Positions 33,645-43,238 are shown, counted from the first letter of the stretch. The stretch: DNA of 64,000 nucleotides from Vombatus ursinus (GCF_900497805.2 NW_020954615.1:9446163-9510162), one strand, 5' to 3'. Notes: generated by a model from the sequence alone, not told the origin. A program made the numbers and translations.

Positions 33645-33698
33645 CAGACATACTAGTTGATAGAATGCTGGGCCTGGAGTCAAAAATACCTAAGTTCA
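33645..33698 (+). mobile_element. CORE-SINE (MAR1/MIR-type), 5' part, interrupted by HAL1
   Basis: 'agttgatagaatgctgggcc' and 'tggagtcaaaaatacctaag' are the SINE head. The sequence resumes at 36383 with 'aagttcaaatctgcccacag'. Bases 33682-33698 are the left copy of the 17 bp duplication AAAAATACCTAAGTTCA made by the HAL1 insertion. Confidence 0.85.
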
Positions 33699-33710
33699 GG
33701 CTGGGGTAAC

Positions 33711-33719
33711 CAAGATGGC
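33711..33719 (+). promoter_or_regulatory. YY1-like site at the HAL1 5' end
   Basis: CAAGATGGC lies 13-21 bases from the element start. It is the core of the YY1 motif that sits at about the same place in human L1, where YY1 helps fix the transcription start. Function here is inferred from that parallel. Confidence 0.55.
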
Positions 33720-34653
33720 AGAGTAAAAGCAATGACTTGCTTGAGATCTTCCCCAAACCCCTCCAAATACCTGTAAAAATGGCTCTAAACAAACTCTAAA
33801 TCAGCAGAACCCACAAAAAGACAAAATGAAACAAATTTCCAGCCCAAGACAACCTAGACATTTGATCAGAAAGGTATATCTTGCCTGGCTGGGAGAGGAA
33901 CGCAGTTTGGCATGGGTGTGCAGGCTTCAGCAAACCTGGAGCAGGCCTCAGAGGACTGAATCACAGGCAGCTGTGGAGGTTTCCAGACTTCTCAACCCAT
34001 GAATGCCAAAGACATCTTAGAAGATCAGTAAGAAAAGGCTGTGTCTGCGGTGAGAGAGAAGCTCAGTGTGGTCCCAGCCCCAGTTCCCTAGCATGACCGA
34101 GGGGCAGTGGCTGCCTCCAGAGCTTCTGGCTCACAGACTGAGGGGGAATTGAATGGCTGTTCAGGGAGGGATTGCAGGGATTTCTTTGCTGGTGCAGGAT
34201 TCTATTGCTTTGCCCGTGCTTGGATCTGCGTCACAGTTCTAGGTGATGATCCTGGGGCAAGGAAGAGCACTGGCATAGTGGAGCTTGTAGTGACAGTAGA
34301 GAGGGAATCCTCCTCACAGTTCCAAGACAGAAAAGAGTGTTTGTGGTCACTCATAGACCAGAGCACAGGCCAGGAAAAGAGTAAACACCTCACCCTTCAA
34401 CATAGCACCTTAGAAGTATCTCTGAAAACAGCTGCACAAAACCCCCAAAGTTTGGGACAGTACATTCTCCACATTGGAAGCAGACCCCTACATTAACAAA
34501 AAGTTTATAACTCAAGTAATTGGTTGGGATCATGAGCAAGCAGTGCAAAAAGAGTCAGACTATATTATCTTACTCTGGTGACAAAGAAGATCAAAACATA
34601 CAACCAGAAGACAATAAAGCCAAAGCTCCTACATCCAAAGCCTCCGAGAAAGT

Positions 34654-35587
34654 ATGAATTGGTCCCAGGCAATGGAAGAACTCAAAAAGGATTTTGAGAA
34701 GCAAGTAAGAGAAGTAGAGGAAAAACTGAGTGTGATGCAAGAAAATCATGAAAAACAAGTCAACAGCTTGCTAAAGGAGATCCGAAAAAATTCCAAAGAA
34801 AATAACACCTTACAAAATAGCCTAACTCAAATGGCAAAAGAGGTCCAAAAAGTCAATAAGGAGAACAATGCCCTAAAATGCAAAATTGGTCAAATGGAAA
34901 AGGAAGTCCAAAAGCTTACTGAAGAAAATACTTTCTTAAAAATTAAAATGGGACAATTGGAAGCTAGTGATGTTATGAGAAATTAAGACACAAATCCAAA
35001 AGAATGAAAAAATAGAAGAGAATGTTAAATATCTCATTCGAAAAACAACTGACCTGGAAAATAGATCCAGGAGAGAGAATTTAAAAATTATTGGACTATC
35101 CGAAAGCCATGATCAAAAAAAGAGCCTAGACATCATCTTTCAAGAAATTATTAAGGAAAACTGCCCCAATCTTTTAGAACTAGAGGGCAAAATAGAAATG
35201 GAAAGAATCCATCACCTCCTGAAAGAGATCCTGAAAGGAAAACTCCTAGGAATATTATAGCCAAATTCCAGAATTCCCAGGTCAAGGAGAAAATACTGCA
35301 AGCAAACAGAAAGAAACAATTCAAGTATTGTGGAAACACGGTCAAGATAACACAAGATTTAGCAGCTTCTACATTAAGGGACCACAGGAAATGGAATATA
35401 ATATTCTAGAGGGCAAAGGAGAAAGGATTACAACCAAGAATCACCTACCCAGTAAAACTGAGTATAATCATTCAGGGGAAAAAAATGGTCCTTCAGTGAA
35501 ATAGGGAACTTTCAAGCATTCTTTATGAAAAGACTGGAGCTGAATAGAAAATATGACTTTCCAATACAAGACTCAAGTGAAATATGA
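34654..35587 (+). pseudogene. HAL1/L1 ORF1p remnant (broken)
   Basis: The first 110 codons stay open (34654-34986) and give a strongly charged coiled coil with repeating leucines (MEELKKDFEKQVREVEEKL and later QMEKEVQKLTEENTFL). The reading frame then shifts near 34978. The next frame carries the RNA-binding (RRM) signature RRENLKIIGL at 35069-35098. A 4-base loss near 35210 shifts the frame again. A stop lies at 35407-35409, and an extra A near 35485 adds a third shift. The C-terminal segment still shows ITYP-KLS (canonical YPAKLS). Normal ORF1p is an RNA chaperone trimer of about 310-340 residues; this copy makes at most its coiled coil. Confidence 0.85.
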
Positions 35588-35737
35588 AAAGGTAAACAGG
35601 AAAGAGAAATCATAAGAGACTAATTAAGGTTGAACTGTTTACATTCCTACATGGAAAGATGATATTTGTAACTCATGCATCCTTTGTCAGTATTAGGGTA
35701 GTGAGAGTGAAAAAATTATATGTATATATGTATGGAT

Positions 35738-35738
35738 G

Positions 35739-35790
<52 letters not shown>
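35738..35790. repeat. (GATA)n microsatellite in the HAL1 3' UTR
   Basis: About 13 GATA units, preceded by TATATGTATGGATG units. It lies at the point where related elements have a short variable simple repeat, from memory of the family. Confidence 0.95.
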
Positions 35791-35792
<2 letters not shown>

Positions 35793-36293
35793 GGGCACAG
35801 GGTGATTTGAAAATGAAGGGGTGATATCTAGAGAATAAAATAAAGGGGTGAGAGAGGATTATACTGGGAGAAGGAGAAAGGAAGAGGTAGAATGAGGTAA
35901 ATTATCTCACATGAAACAGACAAGAAAAGGCTTTTACAGTGGAGTGGAAATGGGGGAAGGTGAGAGAGAATGAGTGAATCTTATTCTCATAGGATTTGAC
36001 TTAAGGAGGGAATAACATACACAATTGGATATGGAAATCTGTCTTACCCTATAGGAAAATAAGGGGAGAAGGGGACAAGAGAGCAGGGGGATGATAGTGG
36101 GGAGGGCAGATTGGAGGAGGGGATAATCAGAAGCAAGCACTTCTGAGGAAGGACAGGGTCAAAAGAGAGAATAGAATAAATGGGGGCGTGGGATGGGATG
36201 AAGGGAAATATACTTAGTTTTTCACAACATGACTACTATGGAAGTGTTTTGCATGACTACACATCTATAACCTGTTGCTTGCCTTTTCAATAA

Positions 36294-36308
36294 GGGTGGG
36301 TGGGAGGG
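36294..36308 (+). other. G-quadruplex motif in the HAL1 3' UTR
   Basis: GGGTGGGTGGGAGGG: four G3 runs with single-base loops, the most stable class of predicted quadruplex. G-rich quadruplex-forming 3' UTRs are a known L1-family trait. Confidence 0.85.
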
Positions 36309-36382
36309 AGGAAGGGAGAAAATTTATAACCCAAAGTTTTAAAAACACATATTAAAAAAATTGTTTCCACATGCAACTGGGA

Positions 36383-36588
36383 AAAAATACCTAAGTTCAA
36401 ATCTGCCCACAGACACTTATTATATCTATGTGACCCTGGGAAAAATCACTGAACAGTTCACCTATTTTTCTCAAGTGTAAACTGAGGATAATAATAGCAA
36501 CCACCTTACAGAACTGGTGTGATGACCAAATGAAATGATATTTGTAACACATTTAGCACAGTGCCTGCCACATATTGTGTAGTATGTA
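36383..36588 (+). mobile_element. CORE-SINE (MAR1/MIR-type), 3' part
   Basis: Continues the SINE started at 33645: 'aagttcaaatctgcccacag', 'ctatgtgaccctgggaaaaa', 'gaggataataatagcaacca', 'ctggtgtgatgaccaaatga' and 'tagcacagtgcctgccacat'. Bases 36383-36399 are the right copy of the HAL1 duplication. Confidence 0.9.
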
Positions 36589-36590
36589 AA

Positions 36591-36843
36591 TGTTGCTGTG
36601 GCATTTTCAGTCATGTCAAACATTTTGTGAACCCGTTTGGAGTTTCTTAACAAAGTAACTGCAGTGGTTTGCCATTTCCTTCTCCAGCTCTTATTACAGA
36701 TGAGGAAACTAAGGCAAACAGGGTTAAGTGATTTGCCCAGAGTCACACAGCTAGGAAAGGTCTAAGCCAGGTTCAAATGAAGGAAGGTGAGGTCTTCCTG
36801 ACTCCAAACCTGACATTCTGTCAATTGCACCAGGTAGCTCTCC
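36591..36843 (-). mobile_element. tRNA SINE with RTE/BovB-type tail (MAR4-like)
   Basis: Minus strand: the head 'gcaattgacagaatgtcagg' and 'ttggagtcaggaagacctca', then 'ctagctgtgtgactctgggc', then the RTE-derived tail 'ctggagaaggaaatggcaaa' and 'ccactgcagttactttgtta', ending 'gacatgactgaaaatgcc'. The tail is the BovB/RTE 3' end, which suggests mobilisation by an RTE LINE. Confidence 0.85.
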
Positions 36844-36848
36844 ATGTA

Positions 36849-36879
36849 TTACTACTACTAGTTCTACTACTACTACTAT

Positions 36880-36927
<48 letters not shown>
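36849..36927. repeat. (CTA)n trinucleotide repeat
   Basis: About 26 CTA units with a few substitutions, followed by a short (GAA)n patch. It directly adjoins the 5' end of the SINE. Confidence 0.95.
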
Positions 36928-37770
36928 AAAGAAGAAGAAAAAGAAGTTATATTATGTTTTATATTATTATATAATTTGTTGTTGTTGTTTTCCTGTTTGC
37001 TTGCACTATGCTTGGTAAACTCAGCTAACCAGTTCATATTTCTTAATTTTCTATTGCACAAAATCATCTTGTTTAGTGGATTTTATTATTTTTCTTCTGC
37101 AATGTTCAATGGCCTTTGTATTCTAATTATATACATTGTTTCACAAATGATTTATTTTTTCCATCTTATGTGCAAGTATCACATATCTTTTATGTCAATT
37201 TCTGATAAAATACCCTTTCATTTCAATTGCAGGAGTAGACATTTTAAGTTATGAAAGCTTACTAATTCATTCTGTGCTTCCCACTCTTGTTCTCACTATT
37301 TTAAAGGTAACAGTGCATTCCCCTGTGTCCCAATGGCAAAGTAACAAGGAAAGGGCACTGTAAGAAAGTGAACCATTATTTTAAAAAAGAAAAAAAAAAC
37401 AAGCCACAAGATGAAGCTCCATCCATTAGTGAATCTCTCTTCCATGCTTCTCAAACATACAAAGAGCTAGAAGAATTTGGGGATGCATAGAAACTGTGTT
37501 AAGAGCTGAGAGATATAGCTCCTAATGGATGACACTTTACTTTTAATAGAACTGCTGTTCCTTTGTTCTGGATACATTCCACACTCAAGCAAACCTAAAT
37601 ATGCCTCATCTTTGTGTTTATCTTTAGAAAAAATAGTCCATGCCATACTAAACAATCTTCTGAGTATGAGCTTCTCCAAATATAGCTAGTCTAGGCCTTT
37701 GCCACTAGGTAGACAAGCCAACACTGTCATATCAAAGAAAAAAAATCTTCTCATTACCAATCATCCTAGT
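36928..37770. other. Unassigned DNA
   Basis: No recognised repeat or gene. The 92-codon frame at 36976-37254 is hydrophobic and AT-driven, without a start context or domain. Confidence 0.4.
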
Positions 37771-37774
37771 ACAT

Positions 37775-37845
37775 GTGTTCTCCTGGCTTAGCAAGGTGCC
37801 TTACAAACAAAAGATGTTTCCTAAATGCTTGATAAATGAGTGAAG
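37775..37845 (+). mobile_element. L2 LINE 3' terminal fragment
   Basis: 'ttagcaaggtgccttacaaa' and 'tcctaaatgcttgataaatg' resemble the L2 end ('cacagtgcctggcacatagt..gcttaataaatg'). Confidence 0.45.
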
Positions 37846-37894
37846 CTTTGACCCAAGGTCACTTCACCGATAAGAAATGACATCTCAGTACCTT

Positions 37895-38065
37895 AGGTTT
37901 ATAGGTCTGGATCTTGAAGCAGACTTAGAGATTATACAGGATATTCTTTTCATTTTACCAACTGAGTTTTAGAAATGTAAAGGGACTCCTCAAGGTCATG
38001 CAGGGAGTCAAGGAAACAACCAGAATTTTATTTGATATCTTATGAATACAGACACAGAACTCCTT
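37895..38065 (-). mobile_element. CORE-SINE (MIR/Ther1-like) fragment
   Basis: 'agacttagagattatacagg', 'ttttcattttaccaactgag' and 'ctcctcaaggtcatgcaggg' form a minus-strand SINE tail, core and head. Confidence 0.6.
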
Positions 38066-38084
38066 TTCTACAAAGTTACCAAAG

Positions 38085-38275
38085 ATGGTGCAATGAATAG
38101 ATCATAGGACTTGGGCTCAAGAAGATCTGATTTAAATCCAGACTCAGATACTTGCTAGCTATGTGACCTTCAGCAAGTCTTCTCAGGCTTAGTTTCCGTT
38201 TTCTCTTTTGTATGGTATGGATAATAATAACGTCCAAGTCACCAGTTTATTGAGATGATCAAAATATATAAAGTG
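38085..38275 (+). mobile_element. MAR1/MIR-type SINE
   Basis: 'gatggtgcaatgaatagatc', 'tgctagctatgtgaccttca', 'gcaagtcttctcaggcttag' and 'tggataataataacgtccaa' are head, middle and core. The 3' tail is cut by an L1 fragment. Confidence 0.75.
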
Positions 38276-38277
38276 TT

Positions 38278-38420
38278 GAAATGAGCAGAACCAAGAAAAC
38301 ATTCCATACAGTAACAACACTATTGTTTTAAGAACAACTTTGAGGAAACAAGTCATTCTAACTACTATAAAGACCCAAATTAACTGCAAAGATCCTATGA
38401 ATGACAAGGGTGTTTGTATT
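38278..38420 (+). mobile_element. L1 LINE ORF2-end fragment
   Basis: 'gaaatgagcagaaccaagaa', 'aacattccatacagtaacaa' and 'agatcctatgaatgacaagg' match the last coding bases of marsupial L1 ORF2 and the adjoining 3' UTR, diverged. Confidence 0.6.
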
Positions 38421-38449
38421 CAGAAAAAGAATAGGACATATATTTCTTA

Positions 38450-38545
38450 AGTTCATACATATACATACATATGTATGTATGTATGTGTACATATATACAT
38501 ACATGCATACACATGTATATGTATGCATATATACTTACATATGAA
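38450..38545. repeat. (CATA)n/(GTAT)n inverted-type microsatellite
   Basis: CATA units are followed by GTAT units, giving self-complementary blocks such as ATACATATGTAT. Confidence 0.85.
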
Positions 38546-38577
38546 GTGTTTCTAAATTTTTAAGTGCTACATAATTT

Positions 38578-38599
38578 TGTACTACTTCTACTACTACTG

Positions 38600-38635
<36 letters not shown>

Positions 38636-38661
38636 TTACTACTGCTACTACTACTACTACA
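38578..38661. repeat. (CTA)n trinucleotide repeat
   Basis: About 28 CTA units with few interruptions. It is the second such array within 1.8 kb, in the same orientation as 36849-36927. Confidence 0.95.
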
Positions 38662-38744
38662 CCAGAGTAGAATTTCAGAGGAGGATTACAGATAACTCCC
38701 TAACTTTAAAGTAAATACACACATATAAAGATAAAATTAATAGA

Positions 38745-38950
38745 TTTTTTGAGCTGCAAGACTTCTTAGATGTTCTCTAATTACTCCTCTTAATTTTATA
38801 GTTGGAAGACATGCACACAGTTGAAGTTCCATAGCAATTTTCACTCACTTCATGGCAGCCTTCAGACTAGAAGAAGGAAACAAGTAAGTCAAGTCAATGA
38901 CTATTAAGCACTTACTGTGAGCAAGGCACTGTCCTAGAACTTTGAGCCTT
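38745..38950 (-). mobile_element. Degraded CORE-SINE tail and short L2 end
   Basis: 'agctgcaagacttcttagat' resembles a minus-strand CORE-SINE tail. At 38895-38950 'ctattaagcacttactgtga' and 'caaggcactgtcctagaact' are the reverse complement of the L2 3' end. Both are short. Confidence 0.45.
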
Positions 38951-39184
38951 TTCTTCTTTTATGATTATCTCCTAATCCAGAACTCTAACTGCTATACTGA
39001 AAACCAATGGGAAGTCCTATAAAAATGTGTCTACACTTCCTAAAATTGCTGCTGGTCAAAAAAAGGCATGGACTGTTTCCTTTGGAAGGTAAAACGTTCT
39101 TCATGAATGGCAGTATTAAAAGAAGATTGAGATATACAGGTTATTATTAAAAAATACAGGGTAGAAGGTATTATAGAAATATTT

Positions 39185-39250
39185 TCATAGATATGAGTTG
39201 GATTAGATAGGCTCTGAGTTCCTTTCTTGCTCTAAGATTCTGAGATATTC
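39185..39250 (+). mobile_element. CORE-SINE tail fragment
   Basis: 'gttggattagataggctctg', 'agttcctttcttgctctaag' and 'attctgagatattctg' resemble the Ther1/MIR or CR1 tail ('aggtcccttccagctctaagattctatg'). Confidence 0.45.
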
Positions 39251-39319
39251 TGTATTTATTTTCCTTTTGGAAAACAATTAATGGTATGTTATTGATGTTT
39301 TGGGCTGCTGATCCTTCAG

Positions 39320-39490
39320 GTAGCTCGAGTCAATGGAAAGAATATTGGATTTAGAATCTGCATACCTTGGATTTAGATTCTAGCTCTCCCACTATTCTTG
39401 TGTCACTAACCTCCCTGTGTCTCAGATTCCACATCTATAAAAAGGTAGTTGAATTAGATGGCCCCCAGATCACTTCTAGTCCTATTAAGG
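39320..39490 (+). mobile_element. CORE-SINE (MIR/Ther1-like)
   Basis: 'gtcaatggaaagaatattgg', 'ttgtgtcactaacctccctg', 'tgtctcagattccacatcta' and 'atggcccccagatcacttct' are head, middle, core and 'aggtcccttctagct'-type tail. Confidence 0.65.
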
Positions 39491-39779
39491 CTACTCCTCA
39501 CACCACAAATACACTCTCACTTCTCCACTCATAATATATCTATGGATTACTGGATTATACTCCTCCCCTGCTGACTTCCTTAGGGAGTTAATACATGACA
39601 TTTTGCCATTTCCTTGCACCACCTCCTAGATTTTCAGCCCACCACCTTTCACCTCTTCCTCTGAAAACAATAATCAAATAATTACTAGCATTTTTCATAT
39701 AATGCCCTTATGGATTAACTGCCCGTTGATTTCTTAGCTTGCTGTCCCTGGAAACTCCCTTCTCAGCTCACCATTCTCC

Positions 39780-39895
39780 TTTTTGGGTTACATCCACATT
39801 TGATACAGGTTCCTTGAGGGAAGGGGAATTTTTACTTTTGTATTGCCAGCACCACGGGGCTGGTGCAGAGTAAGCATTTAATAAACTGTTTTTTT
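39780..39895 (+). mobile_element. L2 LINE 3' end fragment
   Basis: 'acaggttccttgagggaagg', 'ttttgtattgccagcaccac' and 'cagagtaagcatttaataaa' are an L2 3' UTR. The upstream 39500-39780 may be a more diverged part of the same copy. Confidence 0.65.
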
Positions 39896-41012
39896 CATCT
39901 ATTCCTTCACTAATTCAGCAGTTTGATCAATCCTGCTTGGCACTGGACATACTCAACTGAAAATAGATGTATGAAACTCTTTTTAGAACATGTTTCCAAG
40001 AGGAATTAAACAGCCTACAAAAATATTTTCTTAATATAAAAGGCCACCCTACACTGTAAGTTACTAAGCCAGGAAAAAAAAAACATTTCATTTTCCATGA
40101 GTAAGTGACCTGTCCCCAACCCTTCCTACCTTGAAGACATCCTAGACAACTATGGTCACTACCTGCTATACACTGACAAGTTCTCTCAAGTGCATTGAAA
40201 AGCAAATTGCTTGAAAAGACTAGAAAGCAGTTCCTATTCATTTGAAATTTCTCCTTTCCTTGGTATTCTTTAATTAGCTCTTTTTTCTCCAGGGCTCCTA
40301 GCAATGTGTTATAATCAACTGAATAAGTTTGGGGTCAAGGTTACCATAATTTAAAACTGTCAATCAGCCTCCACATTTTCTCAGCTCATTAATACATGTT
40401 AAAGCTCCTAACTCATGTTCTCACCAGATTTCATTAAAATTATAAAAGCCACATTTCCTTCCTCCCCCCCCTACTTAATTTCTGTGTCTCTTAATTTGAT
40501 TTCTTGTTAAGTTCATTGTGTCTAGAGGAATTAGGGTTCATAAAAGGCAGTAAACAGAATTACATTCTGAAGACCAGGGCAAATCAAAGAGAGCCATATC
40601 CTTAATGGTCTTTCATTACATATAAATTTTAATAGTGAAGCATTGGGCAGAGCTATGTCTCAGGACACTGTTTCATTCCCTGGATTACAAATGGTCTTGG
40701 GCATTGGAAGTAGGCTGATTATTCTGAAATAAGAACCAGGTACCTGCCTTTCCCAAATTGAGGGGGAGATGTCTGTTATGATCTATTTTCTGTCTTCTTT
40801 ACTTTGCGCTATCAGTCGCAAGTGCCTGAAATGTTCTTACTCCTTAAGTATTCAAGTATCCGGTTTCCATTGTCACACTCACTCTGAAATAACTATCTCA
40901 ACTCTTATTCAAATCTGATACCTAGATTATGATTACTGTGTCCTGCAGGTCTCTAGGTTTTGCCTTATGGGGCTTAGGTGAAGAGTATGTTTTATAACTC
41001 AGTATCTCACAT
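39896..41012. other. Unassigned DNA
   Basis: No recognised gene or repeat. The 125-codon minus-strand frame at 39927-40304 lacks any recognised domain and has no splice or promoter context I can see. Confidence 0.4.
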
Positions 41013-41014
41013 GA

Positions 41015-41540
41015 GTTGTGGTTCATCCTTCATTTTCAAAGAGGACAAATGACATCACAAGGTGAAATCTAGATGTGTGTGAACTGAATTGAAGTGAGGC
41101 AGAGCTGCACAAAGTCTTTGGCCTCTCTCTTCCAGACTCATTAAAGTGCAATGGAAAGACAAAAGTCAGGACAACTGGTGATGTTCTGGGATGCCATGGA
41201 GAACGTTGGCATCTTCAACGTATGATCAGATGGTACCTGCTTGGCACCGCTTCATGGCCATTGGAACAAATTGTTCTCACCCATCTCTTCTACCTGGTAA
41301 AGTCTCCACATGCTTTGGGTAGATATCCTCCTAATTCAGCAAAGGGTTTGAGGCCTGTCAGTCACCCTTAACCTGGTTTAGCCTGTCTGCCAAGATGGTT
41401 TTACTGGGGTGTGTTGCTGCACATGTTACAGCTTCTTAGAGCCACAGGTGAGAGTTGGGTGAGAGGTGAATGTCAGAGGGGGATGAACAGCCCTGGAAAG
41501 GGCTCAGTAAGCCTTCACACTAGAGGTGTTAGTGCTCCCT
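41015..41540 (+). repeat. Unclassified 0.53 kb interspersed repeat, copy B
   Basis: Full-length partner of copy A (13665-14197), with the same start ('tcatccttcattttcaaaga') and end ('taagccttcacactagaggt'). The two differ at many sites plus small indels, so both are old. No coding frame is shared. Confidence 0.75.
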
Positions 41541-41804
41541 GTATACACTATGCATCGCCTTGCATGAATAAATAAATTTCTCCTCAAGATTATCATTGAA
41601 GAATATGTAATTAGTCAGACTTAAGCAGCATTTTGAAAGATGAGAAGGAGGTTAGATTGTGAAGTGCATTGGATGCTAAAAAGGGACTTTTTCTATTAAA
41701 TCTTAAAGATTATAGGAATCCATGGAAATTTGCTGAATAGAGGAGTGACATCATCAGACCAATGCTTTAACATCAATTTGACAGAAGAATAGAAGGCAGA
41801 ATGA

Positions 41805-41807
<3 letters not shown>

Positions 41808-41836
<29 letters not shown>

Positions 41837-41838
41837 GT
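41808..41838. repeat. (CA)n-(TA)n microsatellite
   Basis: Short compound dinucleotide run within the L2. Confidence 0.85.
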
Positions 41839-42054
41839 AAAGATTGGATAAAGGCATACATGAGAGTAAAGAGTCCTAGATGACACCCAGTTTGGGAGCC
41901 TGGGTGACTGTAAGGATGGTGATACCATTCACAGTAATAGTGAAGGTTGTAAGAGAAGAAAGATAATGAGTTCAGTTTTGGACTTGAGTTTACATGTCAA
42001 ATGGGCAGTTTGAGATAGGACACTGGAGGATAAGAGAGATGTTATAGAGAAAAA

Positions 42055-42055
42055 T

Positions 42056-42107
<52 letters not shown>

Positions 42108-42121
42108 TAGAGATAGATAGA
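42055..42121. repeat. (GATA)n tetranucleotide repeat
   Basis: About 15 GATA units with one interruption, within a minus-strand L2. Confidence 0.97.
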
Positions 42122-42639
42122 GGTATGCACACATACAAATACATACATGAATATGTATATCTATGTATATCTATATGAGAATCATATGCAAAGTGATTAT
42201 TGAATACATGATAGCTGATGAGATCACCAATTGAAATAGTCTAGAGATAGAAAAGAAGATGGTCCAGGACAGAGCTTTGGGGAACACCCTTGGTTAGCAA
42301 ATGTGACCTGGATACAGATCAAACAAAGGACACCAAGAAGTGGGCCAACATATAGAAAGAGAATGAGGTAGGAGCAATGTCATGAAAACCTAAGAGAGAA
42401 AAGATTATCAGAAAGAAGGTGATCAGCAGCATAAGGGCTGCAGAGAGGTCAAAAAGGATGAGGACTTATCAAATGCCATCAGATTTAGGCCATTAAAATG
42501 AACCTGACTCTCACTTCATTAAGGTATTAAGACATCTTATGACTTTATTTTAAGTGGGGTAAAATGACTTTATCGATTTATATAATCACCATTAATATTA
42601 CACCAGTTCAATTTCTACTTTTTAAGTTACACCTTTCTG

Positions 42640-42860
42640 ATCCCCTCAGGGTCATGCAAGCTCTTGCCTTCACCCTCCTGGTATCTGACTTGTCTATGTT
42701 TTGCATACATACATACATATATGTTAGTGTATATATACATACATATGTGTGTATGCATATGTATGTATGTGTATATACTTGTCATCTCCCTTATGCTCTT
42801 TGAATCCCCAACATCTGGAAAACTAATTGGCACATAGTAGGTGACCAATAAATGTGAAAT
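42640..42860 (+). mobile_element. L2 LINE 3' end, interrupted by a microsatellite
   Basis: Upstream part 'tgatcccctcagggtcatgc' and 'cttgccttcaccctcctggt'. Downstream part 'tcccttatgctctttgaatc' and 'ggcacatagtaggtgaccaa' with TAAATGTGAAAT. A CATA/TATG repeat lies between. Confidence 0.6.
42703..42782. repeat. (CATA)n/(TATG)n microsatellite
   Basis: CATA units switch to TATG units, so the array is partly self-complementary. Confidence 0.9.
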
Positions 42861-42879
42861 ACATCACAAATGTAATCTA

Positions 42880-43010
42880 GTGTGAAGCCCCATTTTACAG
42901 ATAGAGCTAATTGAAAGCAGAGGCATGAATGTTCAAAGCCATATAAGTAGAAAGTTGCAAATTTTGGATTTATAACCAGATCATCTGAATGCAAAATCAG
43001 AATGATTTTA
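42880..43010 (-). mobile_element. MIR-type SINE fragment
   Basis: 'agccccattttacagataga' and 'agaggcatgaatgttcaaag' with 'ttggatttataaccagatca' form a degraded minus-strand MIR. Confidence 0.55.
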
Positions 43011-43117
43011 TCTGCGTTACTTTATTCTATGTTGGTTTTACACCATTACTGCAGCCTCCCACATTATTCTGAGTTAGACTTTTTGTTAAACAACTCAACT
43101 GAATTTTTCCTTTATAT

Positions 43118-43238
43118 TGGGGAAGTAGCTTGGTGCTGCAGTGGATAGAGTGCAAGGAACAGAGTTAGAAACGCTCATCTTCCTGGATTCCAATATGGTT
43201 TCAGACACTTATTAGCTATGGAACTCTGGCCTCCAGAC
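43118..43238 (+). mobile_element. tRNA-headed SINE, 5' part
   Basis: 'ggggaagtagcttggtgctg', 'cagtggatagagtgcaagga' and 'cagacacttattagctatgg' match the GGGGCAGCTAGGTGGCGCAGTGG head. It stops after the 'agctgtgtgac' region, with no tail. Confidence 0.75.

Larger units (their letters stand above)
33699..36382 (+). mobile_element. HAL1-like half-LINE (L1 relative with ORF1 only), complete insertion
   Basis: A 2,684 bp element bounded by perfect 17 bp target-site duplications (33682-33698, 36383-36399). Its parts are a 5' UTR of about 955 bp starting GGCTGGGGTAACCAAGATGG, an L1-type ORF1 region (34654-35587), and a 3' UTR of about 795 bp ending in a G-rich stretch and 'catgcaactggg' with a very short A tail. 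There is no endonuclease or reverse transcriptase. That is the HAL1 design known in mammals, including marsupials, and such elements depend on L1 enzymes for movement. A long GATA array sits in the 3' UTR. This copy is a broken, immobile fossil as regards ORF1, but structurally full length. Confidence 0.88.
41600..42500 (-). mobile_element. L2 LINE ORF2 portion, interrupted by microsatellites
   Basis: Over about 0.9 kb the plus strand reads, in L2 antisense order, 'tgaatagaggagtgacatca', 'tagatgacacccagtttggg', 'gataatgagttcagttttgg', 'gagctttggggaacaccctt' and 'gctgcagagaggtcaaaaag'. CA/TA repeats (41808-41838) and GATA repeats (42055-42121) interrupt it. Confidence 0.8.

Noticed and set aside
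36777-36974. Leu-rich frame resembling a membrane segment
   Set aside because: It translates the (CTA)n repeat in the leucine phase.
39927-40304. 125-codon minus-strand frame
   Set aside because: It lies outside clear repeats, but I recognise no domain, splice signals, promoter or CpG island. A length of 125 codons is compatible with chance in 64 kb.
42055-42121. CRISPR-like regular array
   Set aside because: A pure tetranucleotide repeat without spacers, in mammalian DNA.
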